Shown in pieces: positions 1 to 5,791 of a DNA stretch of 9,426 nt (the stretch's first letter is position 1; every line of letters begins with the position of its first letter). The position numbers and the translations under genes are program-made. The stretch comes from JADFSZ01 sp022560555 [NCBI: PVC group bacterium]. Its GTDB lineage: Bacteria > GCA-001730085 > JADFSZ01. The stretch spans positions 1 to 9,426 of the forward strand of contig JADFSZ010000055.1 of the NCBI GenBank assembly GCA_022560555.1, given 5' to 3'. Under the pieces are notes generated by a model. It did not search any database, had not been told where the DNA came from, and saw only the letters and a list, made by a program, of their open reading frames with translations.

Positions 1-90
1 ATTATGATTCTAACCATGGGTTCATTGGTCCTTTTTATTGTTGTCGCGATGATGCTCCCGATATTCCAAATGAACTCCATGCTTGGCTAG
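1..90 (+). CDS. gspF: Type II secretion inner-membrane platform protein GspF, C-terminal end only
   Basis: Frame 1 is open from the window edge to a TAG stop and encodes 29 residues. They include a hydrophobic stretch ending in AMMLPIFQMN, which matches the conserved last transmembrane segment and tail of the GspF/PilC family (typically FIVxAMLLPIFxMN). GspF is the polytopic inner-membrane platform that couples the GspE ATPase to pseudopilus assembly. Its position just before gspG is the standard T2SS order (E-F-G-H). The rest of the gene lies outside the window, so nothing can be said about its length or N-terminal cytoplasmic domains. Confidence 0.85.
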   Translation: MMILTMGSLVLFIVVAMMLPIFQMNSMLG

Positions 91-202
91 TCATGGGACA
101 TGTGACATGAGCCAAAAAAATGATAGTTAAGAGTTCGGGATCATGTGACATGATTTAAGTATTTAAAAGACCCGTTTTTGACTTTTTACTCATGACTCAT
201 GA
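91..202. promoter_or_regulatory. Cluster of CATGNNN near-palindromic boxes upstream of gspG
   Basis: The 155-bp gspF-gspG gap holds seven CATG tetramers, at 92, 99, 106, 142, 149, 191 and 198. Within each group they are phased exactly 7 bp apart, and the groups start about 50 bp apart. TCATGTGACATGA (141-153) is a perfect palindrome around one central base, and so is TCATGACTCATGA (190-202). ACATGTGACATGA (98-110) differs from the first at one position. The longer match GGGA(T)CATGTGACATGA occurs at 95-110 and 137-153. This could be an operator array controlling gspG and downstream genes, or a dispersed intergenic repeat. A TTGACT hexamer at 178-183 precedes the last box, but no well-spaced -10 follows it, so no promoter is assigned. 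Confidence 0.4.
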
Positions 203-234
203 CCAATATAAACTCATAAACGCAGAACATATTT

Positions 235-241
235 AAGGAGG
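235..241 (+). promoter_or_regulatory. Strong ribosome binding site of gspG
   Basis: AAGGAGG sits 4 bases before the ATG at 246 and is a near-perfect Shine-Dalgarno sequence. It is the strongest one in this operon; most downstream genes have weak sites and rely on stop/start overlap. That fits GspG being the major pseudopilin, needed in more copies than the minor pseudopilins. Confidence 0.75.
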
Positions 242-245
242 ACAA

Positions 246-680
246 ATGTTGATTAAAACTAATAATGCATTTACTCTCATCGAGCTCATGCTTGTGATCA
301 TTATTATCGGGGTTTTGGGGACAATGGCCGTGAAAAATCTCAAAGGCCGGTCGGGTGAAGCCCGTATGGCTGTTGCCAGGGCGGATATAGAGACGAACAT
401 TGCCGGAGCCTTGGATCTGTATGAGCTTGATAATGGCCTGTATCCCACAACGGATCAGGGGCTCGCAGCGCTGATCAGAAAACCATCATCAGCGAAAAAT
501 TGGAATGGCCCCTATCTAAAGAAGAGAAGAATCCCGAAAGATCCATGGGGCAATCCGTATCAATTTCAAAACCCCGGGACAAACAATACGGACGATTATG
601 ATCTTTTCTCGATGGGAAAAGACGCTTCTCCCGGAACCGAAGATGATATTAGTAATTGGGATGATGAGGATGAGTTTTAG
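246..680 (+). CDS. gspG: Major pseudopilin GspG
   Basis: This 144-residue protein is the major subunit of the T2SS pseudopilus, made in the inner membrane and assembled into a short periplasmic filament. It has an 8-residue leader, MLIKTNNA, then the class III prepilin motif FTLIE with Glu at mature +5 and a hydrophobic helix to about residue 28. The family's C-terminal signatures follow: LDNGLYPTTDQGL (61-73), DPWGNPYQFQNPG (99-111) and the calcium-binding loop MGKDASPGTEDDISNW (123-138). The residue before the cleavage site is Ala rather than the usual Gly. The protein ends in an acidic tail (DDEDEF). Length and domain order are normal for GspG. The ATG is set by the strong Shine-Dalgarno and the leader length. 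gspH starts inside or just after its 3' end. Confidence 0.95.
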   Translation: MLIKTNNAFTLIELMLVIIIIGVLGTMAVKNLKGRSGEARMAVARADIETNIAGALDLYELDNGLYPTTDQGLAALIRKPSSAKNWNGPYLKKRRIPKDPWGNPYQFQNPGTNNTDDYDLFSMGKDASPGTEDDISNWDDEDEF

Positions 681-1212
681 AAAGTGTTTTATGGGGAGTT
701 CAAGCGGCCGTTTTAGGGAAAGTTTTAAAGTTTTTTTTAAAAAAGATTCAAAAAAAGCGTTTACCCTTATAGAGCTTCTTATTGTCGTGGTGATCGTGAG
801 CATTTTGGTTGTGATCACCGTACCCCGGTTTCGGGGAAGTTTTGAATTTATACGCTTTGAAAATAGTGTGAGGAATTTTACGAAACTTGTTCGTTACGGG
901 CAAGACCTTGCTGTGATTTACCGGAGACACTATCGATTGAAAGTGGAGGAGAGAGAAGGGGCGTTCTGGCTGGAGCACGAAGGAAAAACAAAGGGACGTT
1001 TTGAAAAGGTTTCGGGAAAATGGGGGAAAAAATATTTTATACCGAGTTTTGTTGACCTCAAAACCGATAAAAAAGAATACGTCTTTTATTTGGATGGCCG
1101 TTCCCAAACAGGAGAAGTTGAATTTGAATTTAGGGATCGGTATACGTATACGGTTAAACTTCTTGGTACGCGAGGACATGTTGAAATCATAGAGGAAACC
1201 AATCGACAGTGA
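670..1212 (+). CDS. gspH: Minor pseudopilin GspH-like protein
   Basis: This protein is assigned as a minor pseudopilin of the T2SS tip complex. It has a basic leader ending KKDSKKA, then FTLIELLIVVVIVSILVV (Glu at mature +5) as the N-terminal helix, followed by a soluble domain of about 130 residues. That domain is rich in beta-type stretches such as KKEYVFYLDGRSQTGEVEFEF, as expected for GspH. Cleavage would be after Ala. The start is uncertain: in-frame ATGs lie at 661, 664, 670 and 691, none with a convincing Shine-Dalgarno. I chose 670 (180 aa, 11-bp overlap with gspG); 691 would give 173 aa and a 23-residue leader. The leader is long for a prepilin and is encoded by A/T homopolymer runs. 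The GspH call rests mainly on gene order, since the globular domain is poorly conserved. Confidence 0.82.
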   Translation: MSFRKCFMGSSSGRFRESFKVFFKKDSKKAFTLIELLIVVVIVSILVVITVPRFRGSFEFIRFENSVRNFTKLVRYGQDLAVIYRRHYRLKVEEREGAFWLEHEGKTKGRFEKVSGKWGKKYFIPSFVDLKTDKKEYVFYLDGRSQTGEVEFEFRDRYTYTVKLLGTRGHVEIIEETNRQ

Positions 1213-1610
1213 GTCCACCCCCCATAAAGGAAATAGAAAAAAAACAGGGCATGCTTCTTTTGGAAGTGATTGTCGCCATGGTTGTTTTATCTGTCGGTTT
1301 GACCATGATGATGCGGTCTTTTTCGATTTCCATTAAGGCGGCTCGCGTGGTTCAGAATTATTTTTACGCGGTTGTGCGCGTGGAAAATCTTGTTTGGGAT
1401 CTGGAAGAGAACTATGCGGGCCTGCAGGGTGAAGGTAAAAGAAGCGATATGTACGGTGAATATCAGACAGCGGTCGATTCGTTTGATCTTAGTCCTCAGG
1501 CCCTTAAAAAATCGACCGTTGAAGTCTATTGGCAAGAAGGAAAACGAAGAGAAGGCGTAAAATTCACTTCCTTGTTTTATGTCCCCCTACCCGGTGAGTC
1601 AGAGCGATGA
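1209..1610 (+). CDS. gspI: Minor pseudopilin GspI
   Basis: This 133-residue minor pseudopilin is predicted to join GspJ and GspK in the pseudopilus tip that primes assembly. The leader is 14 residues ending KKQG, followed by MLLLEVIVAMVVLSVGL. Glu is at mature +5 and Gly at -1. The MLLLEVIVAM form is typical of GspI, as opposed to FTLIE in G, H and J. The start is GTG at 1209, overlapping the gspH TGA (GTGA); the next ATG (1251) would remove the leader. An AGAGGA lies about 12 bases upstream. The C-terminal half (STVEVYWQEGKRREGVKFTSLFYVP) matches the GspI pattern of a short beta region ending in a strand. Its end overlaps gspJ by ATGA. Confidence 0.9.
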   Translation: MSPPPIKEIEKKQGMLLLEVIVAMVVLSVGLTMMMRSFSISIKAARVVQNYFYAVVRVENLVWDLEENYAGLQGEGKRSDMYGEYQTAVDSFDLSPQALKKSTVEVYWQEGKRREGVKFTSLFYVPLPGESER

Positions 1611-2260
1611 AAAATCAAAAGGCTTTTACCCTGATAGAACTTGTCGTTGCATTGACGATTTTTTCCGTATTGGGCATCGCGGTGTTTTCGACTCTTTCCA
1701 TGGGGCTAAGTTCCTGGCGTAGAGGAGAGAGCCAGGAAAAGGCTTATCAGGATATACGTATTTTTTTCGATGTTCTGGGAGAAGAAATGCGTAACGCCGT
1801 TGACCTTATTGATCAACCCTTTCAGGGAGAGGAACAAAAGATTAAATTTGCTTTTATCAAAAATGTTTACAATCCCGAAGATGCTTCTACAAATAAAGAG
1901 CTTGGTATTGTGGAGTATCTGTTGAAAAAGGAAAAATCAGCTTTGACTCTCTATCGGCAATATTGGGCGTATCCGGCTGATCCGAAGGCAAAGAACAGGG
2001 GCGGCAAAATTCTTTCAGGTATCAAGGAAATATCATTAAAATACTGGGGGTATGAATCAAACGAAGACGAAAGCCAAGAGCCTCCTGTTTACACATGGGC
2101 ATCATCTTGGGATTCATTGGGAGAATTACCGGGAGGCGTCAAAATCCATCTGGCCATGATGGCCGAAAAAGATTATGATCCAAAAATTTCGATTGAGAAG
2201 AAAATTAAAATATTCAGCGGCTCAGGAAAGATTGTCCGTTCTGAAGAGGCAGGAATCTAA
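1607..2260 (+). CDS. gspJ: Minor pseudopilin GspJ
   Basis: This 217-residue minor pseudopilin is a component of the I-J-K tip complex. The short leader MKNQKA is followed by FTLIELVVALTIFSVLGIAVF, with Glu at +5 and Ala at -1. The periplasmic domain of about 190 residues is the right size for GspJ. It includes the early conserved SSWRRGESQEKAYQDIR region (31-47) and a late GVKIHLAMM strand (177-185). The ATG overlaps the gspI stop by ATGA and has little Shine-Dalgarno of its own, so translation is probably coupled. Ordering between I and K supports the assignment. Confidence 0.9.
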   Translation: MKNQKAFTLIELVVALTIFSVLGIAVFSTLSMGLSSWRRGESQEKAYQDIRIFFDVLGEEMRNAVDLIDQPFQGEEQKIKFAFIKNVYNPEDASTNKELGIVEYLLKKEKSALTLYRQYWAYPADPKAKNRGGKILSGIKEISLKYWGYESNEDESQEPPVYTWASSWDSLGELPGGVKIHLAMMAEKDYDPKISIEKKIKIFSGSGKIVRSEEAGI

Positions 2261-2261
2261 A

Positions 2262-3401
2262 TTGTACACAAAGAACGGGGCGATTCTTATCCTCACCCTA
2301 TGGGTCATGATGATTATCACGGTTCTCGCGGTTGGCTTAGCGTTTAGAATGAGAATTGAGATTCGGATGACGCAAATTTTCATTGCCAAAACCGAAATTG
2401 TGGAAATCGCAAAATCCGCCCTCTATCGAGCGTTAGGTGAATCGATAAATGATCTCGAGCCTGTCGGCGAAGAGGAGGCTCAAGGCGGCGACGTTTTTTC
2501 CTACAATCTTTCTTGGGCCGTAAACACTGACTTGTATAAGGACATTGAGTTGGGGCGAGGCCGATTTGATATCCGATTTGAATACGAGCTATCCGAAGAT
2601 GAGAATCAAAAGGAAATATTTTACGGACTCAAAGATGAACAATCATTGATTAACTTAAATTTTGTGGCTTCGATGAAGGATAAAAGGAAAGCCAAGAGGA
2701 TCATTAAATCTATACTTGGCCCTGATGTGGATCAAGATGAAAAAACGCTTGTTGCCGGAGCCATTATTGATTGGGTCGACAAATCCGAAGAAGACGGAGG
2801 TTTATCTGAAGTTAGTATCGGGGGAGCCGAAGACAGCTTTTATGCCTCTTTGAGCCCGGCCTATCAAGCGAGAGATGGTTTGTTAAAGACCGTTGAGGAA
2901 TTAAAATTTGTCAGGGGTGTTACGGATGAGATTTATGAGCGCTTGAAGAAATATGTGACGGTTTACGGAAAGGGAAGCACAAATATTAATACGGCGCCGA
3001 GAGAGGTGCTTTTGGCTTTGGGGAATTTGGGGGAGAGTTTTGTTGATGCCATGTTGGATTGGCGTTTAGGTGAAGATGGCCGTATGGGGACCGATGATGA
3101 CGGCATTTTTACGAGCCTTCAGGATATAGAAGTGAATTTAGGGTATCCCTCCGGAAGTATCGCGGCTCTTGATGAGCTTCGGCAAACGAAGACCGTTTCA
3201 AAAGAAGCCGAAGATCAAGGCTTGGAAGCGGCTCAACTCATCGGTGTGACCTCCGATGTGTTTCGAGTACATATTTTTGCCTCTTTGGAAAACAGCCCGG
3301 TAACAAAGGAGCTTGATGTGGTGTTTCAAAGAGAGCGTCCCGAGCCTGGTGAAGAAAACAGTATTGAAAAGTACCGGATCCTTTATTGGTTTGAGAAATG
3401 A
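2262..3401 (+). CDS. gspK: Minor pseudopilin GspK (TTG start)
   Basis: This 379-residue protein is the largest minor pseudopilin and caps the T2SS pseudopilus tip. The TTG at 2262 is chosen as the start: AGGA (2251-2254) lies 7 bases before it, gspJ ends 1 base before it, and it gives a 6-residue leader ending TKNG, followed by AILILTLWVMMIITVLAVGLA. Like other GspK proteins it lacks Glu at +5. Internal signatures are GAIIDWVD with the following acidic stretch, NINTAP (241-246) in the SAM-like domain typical of the family, and an Asp-rich loop GEDGRMGTDDD (270-280) resembling calcium-binding loops. An upstream ATG at 2175 is in frame, but using it would bury the leader behind 29 extra residues and overlap gspJ by 86 bp. 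Confidence 0.92.
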   Translation: MYTKNGAILILTLWVMMIITVLAVGLAFRMRIEIRMTQIFIAKTEIVEIAKSALYRALGESINDLEPVGEEEAQGGDVFSYNLSWAVNTDLYKDIELGRGRFDIRFEYELSEDENQKEIFYGLKDEQSLINLNFVASMKDKRKAKRIIKSILGPDVDQDEKTLVAGAIIDWVDKSEEDGGLSEVSIGGAEDSFYASLSPAYQARDGLLKTVEELKFVRGVTDEIYERLKKYVTVYGKGSTNINTAPREVLLALGNLGESFVDAMLDWRLGEDGRMGTDDDGIFTSLQDIEVNLGYPSGSIAALDELRQTKTVSKEAEDQGLEAAQLIGVTSDVFRVHIFASLENSPVTKELDVVFQRERPEPGEENSIEKYRILYWFEK

Positions 3402-3433
3402 GTTGCTTAGAGAAACGAAAAGAACATGTATGA
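3398..3433 (+). other. Possible 11-codon relay ORF between gspK and gspL
   Basis: An ATG overlaps the gspK TGA (ATGA at 3398-3401) and opens a short frame encoding MSCLEKRKEHV. Its TGA overlaps the gspL ATG in a second ATGA (3430-3433). Ribosomes ending gspK could restart here and then again at gspL, carrying coupling across a 28-bp gap. It also covers the region where the gspL ribosome binding site should lie. The peptide itself has no recognisable function. The arrangement may be chance. Confidence 0.3.
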
Positions 3434-5250
3434 AAACATATGATATCGTATTGAAATCTTTTAACCTGAAGCGTGTCGATATTGCGCGTCAGTGTCTATC
3501 GGGCTTGTTCAAATTAACTGACGAACAGGCTCAGAACATATTAAATCAGGCTCCCGTCATTGTGCTTGAGCGTGTTTTGAAAAAAGAAGCTCACGTTGTC
3601 TCTAAAGAATTGAAGAACGGTGGAATTATAGTAAAAAGATATCCCGCCGGGCAGATGGGCAAAAAAGTTTCACGTATCGTATGGCCAAGCCCCCCCTCCA
3701 TACATGTACCCGGCACTCCCAAGGTTCGTAAAATCAAAACAACGATTTTGCGTGTCGTACGAAAAACCCAGCCCCAAGGACCTAAAGGAACGTTGTTAGG
3801 AATAGAATTCAATGCCGGGATTCTAAAAATGATAAAGTTTTCCGAGGAAAGAGATGGTTTGAAAACTGATCGTGTCGTTGTCTCTCAATTAAATGAATTG
3901 TCGGATGAAGAGATTGTCAGTCAGATCAAAACAATCATCTATCAATATAAAATGCAGTCAGAGCATATTATCGGCGTTCTTCCCCGCGAATATACTACGG
4001 CTCGCATGCTCGATTTTCCGTCCGCGGATGATACGGAAATTGAAAATATGGTCCGGTTCCAAGCCGTCAAAATGGTTCCTTTTTCAAAGGAGGAAATGAT
4101 TGTTGATTTTCAGGTTTTAGGGGCCTCTCAAGAAGGATTTTCCCGTGTGATGGTTTTTATCGTCAAGCGGGATATTATTGAGAGGTATCTTGGCATTTTC
4201 GCGAAATCAAATCTTTTCCCCACGCGGCTGACGATTAATACATCTGAAATGTGCGCCGCTCTCGGCGATTATTTTAAGGAGATCCGCCTGAATGAAACCT
4301 CCTCAACCATGGTCATTGATTTGGACTATCGAAATTCCAACATTCTTGTGTTTGATCATCAGTGGCCCCTGATCACGCGTTCCGTTGATATTGGGCTTGT
4401 GGATTTGGATGACCAAACCTTGCCCCGTACTCAGATCGAGAACGCGTGTCAGCAGCTTGCGGTTGAAATCCGGACAACGATAACGGCTGTCCGTAAGGAT
4501 TTGAAAGGACAAAAACTTGACCAAATTGTCGTTGTGACCGGTTCTGAGAGTATCTTTACCTGCCTCAAGACGTATGTACAGTCCTTTGGGGAAAATCTCA
4601 AAAGGATCGATTCGTCCCTGCTCTTAAAAAGAAAGATCACGGCTCATAAAAAGGATGTTTCCGAATTTGTATCTTTCCTGGGATGCATGGGCTTGCTCGT
4701 CCGGAGTAAAAAGCGTCCGTTGAATCTGATGCCGAAGGAACTCTTGGAAAAGAGAAAGCACATACTATTTCGGCAAAATATCCAACGTCTCGCCTTTTTA
4801 TCAGGGGTCCTTTTGGTATCCCTGGGGCTGGTATTTTCGGGGCATCTGGGACGTTACAAAAAGTATATTCGAGCGTTGGAGGCCAAAATCGAATCGTTCG
4901 GTCCTCAAGCCCGTAAAATAGAAGTTATGAAAAAAAGGCTTTCCATCTTAAATGATCAATTTGCTCCCGAAAAATCTGTTTTGAATGTTTTAAAAGAGCT
5001 TTATCGTCTCATTCCTGATGACGTTTTTATCAATCAATTCGAATTTGAAGATAGCCGCGTTGTGTCGATTCGGGGGTCCGCCAAAAACCGTGTTGATGTA
5101 TATGCCATGGTAAAAACCATGGACGAATCAGGGTTGTTTGAAAGTATTGAGCTGAGAGGCGGAATTAGCACTCGGAAAATTCGTCAAGAAGTACTATATG
5201 ATTTTAACGTATACGGAAAAATAAAAACGAGCATGAAAGAAGCGAATTAA
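3430..5250 (+). CDS. gspL: GspL-like T2SS platform protein: L7/L12-like domain + PilM-like actin fold + PilN-like domain
   Basis: This 606-residue protein should be the cytoplasmic and inner-membrane adaptor binding the GspE ATPase. Residues 1-71 resemble the ribosomal L7/L12 C-terminal domain (YDIVLK start, an AP at 41-42, and K-x-x-A-x5-L-x3-G-x-x-V near the end). A basic Pro-rich linker follows (72-119). An actin/PilM-like fold spans about 120-425 with altered nucleotide motifs: GIEFNAGILK (124-133), VIDLDYRNSN (295-304) and VVTGSES (368-374). The PilN-like part starts with LNLMPKELL (431-439). It has one membrane segment (about 453-470), a short coiled coil and a periplasmic ferredoxin-like domain (about 525-600). 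The ATG at 3430 is the first good start after gspK. Its place between gspK and gspM supports the call. Typical GspL proteins are about 400 residues, so this one is long. Confidence 0.85.
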   Translation: MKTYDIVLKSFNLKRVDIARQCLSGLFKLTDEQAQNILNQAPVIVLERVLKKEAHVVSKELKNGGIIVKRYPAGQMGKKVSRIVWPSPPSIHVPGTPKVRKIKTTILRVVRKTQPQGPKGTLLGIEFNAGILKMIKFSEERDGLKTDRVVVSQLNELSDEEIVSQIKTIIYQYKMQSEHIIGVLPREYTTARMLDFPSADDTEIENMVRFQAVKMVPFSKEEMIVDFQVLGASQEGFSRVMVFIVKRDIIERYLGIFAKSNLFPTRLTINTSEMCAALGDYFKEIRLNETSSTMVIDLDYRNSNILVFDHQWPLITRSVDIGLVDLDDQTLPRTQIENACQQLAVEIRTTITAVRKDLKGQKLDQIVVVTGSESIFTCLKTYVQSFGENLKRIDSSLLLKRKITAHKKDVSEFVSFLGCMGLLVRSKKRPLNLMPKELLEKRKHILFRQNIQRLAFLSGVLLVSLGLVFSGHLGRYKKYIRALEAKIESFGPQARKIEVMKKRLSILNDQFAPEKSVLNVLKELYRLIPDDVFINQFEFEDSRVVSIRGSAKNRVDVYAMVKTMDESGLFESIELRGGISTRKIRQEVLYDFNVYGKIKTSMKEAN

Positions 5251-5251
5251 G

Positions 5252-5791
5252 ATGTTGTCTGTTCAGTTATCAAAAAGGGAAAAAAATATATTCATGCTTT
5301 GTGTTATCGTTATACTGGGCGCTCTTTTTTATACGTATATGGTTCAGCCCGTCGTGCGGTATGCGGGCAGTATCTTTGGACAGATAGACGAACTTGAAAC
5401 TTCCTTGGCTCACGACCGCAGGATTCTTGCTCTCGCTTCGACGATCGAAGCCAACTATCAAGAAATCATCGGACGGGTTAAAATGACTGATTCTGATGAT
5501 ATCAATGTGATGTTTACGGATATCGATCGTATCGCGGCCATTCATCAAATTGATATGACGGATATTAAGCCGCTCGATACAAAAGAAATGGAATTTTATA
5601 TCGAAAACAAAATTAATATTGAAGGGTTTGCCGCGGTTGAGAATCTTGTCAGGTTTATTTATGAAATTGAATCAGTCGCGAATCTCATGAAAGTGTATAA
5701 ACTGAGACTGACAGCCCGGAATCGAGCGGGCACAAAAGGGGTGGGGTTTAGTATGATTATTAATCGGGTGCGGATACCCACTCATGAGTAA
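5252..5791 (+). CDS. gspM: T2SS platform protein GspM (PilO-like)
   Basis: This 179-residue bitopic inner-membrane protein has a short cytoplasmic N-terminus (MLSVQLSKREKN), one membrane segment at about residues 13-32, a periplasmic helix to about residue 75 that could form a coiled coil, and a C-terminal alpha/beta domain of ferredoxin-like pattern. The last part includes INIEGFAAVENLVRFIYEIE, a motif shared by PilO and GspM proteins. It is expected to dimerise with the PilN-like half of GspL. It starts 1 base after the gspL stop, with AAAGAAG upstream as a weak ribosome binding site. The call rests on position and topology more than on strong sequence identity; PilO-like would be an equally fair name. 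Confidence 0.85.
   Translation: MLSVQLSKREKNIFMLCVIVILGALFYTYMVQPVVRYAGSIFGQIDELETSLAHDRRILALASTIEANYQEIIGRVKMTDSDDINVMFTDIDRIAAIHQIDMTDIKPLDTKEMEFYIENKINIEGFAAVENLVRFIYEIESVANLMKVYKLRLTARNRAGTKGVGFSMIINRVRIPTHE

Noticed and set aside
154-190. Rho-independent terminator after gspF
   Set aside because: Arms around AAAAGACCCGTTTTT are short and AT-only with poor pairing, so no stable GC stem forms.
91-202. CRISPR array from the repeated CATGTGACATGA
   Set aside because: The repeats are only about 12-17 bp, imperfect and partly overlapping, with no cas gene nearby.
178-212. sigma70 promoter for gspG (TTGACT plus TATAAA)
   Set aside because: The spacer is 23 bp, too long for a standard promoter; kept only as a remark in the regulatory entry.
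598-669. gspH starting at 598
   Set aside because: The extra segment overlaps the conserved end of gspG and would make an implausibly long prepilin leader.
748-1218. 156-codon antisense open frame across gspH
   Set aside because: It has no ribosome binding site or recognisable domain and runs opposite an evident prepilin gene.
2175-2261. Longer gspK from the in-frame ATG at 2175
   Set aside because: It would overlap gspJ by 86 bp and place 35 residues before the cleavage Gly; TTG at 2262 has a good ribosome binding site and a normal leader.
3313-3429. Longer gspL from the in-frame ATG at 3313
   Set aside because: The added 39 residues lie inside the gspK coding end in another frame and show no domain; the L7/L12-like region begins right at the ATG at 3430.
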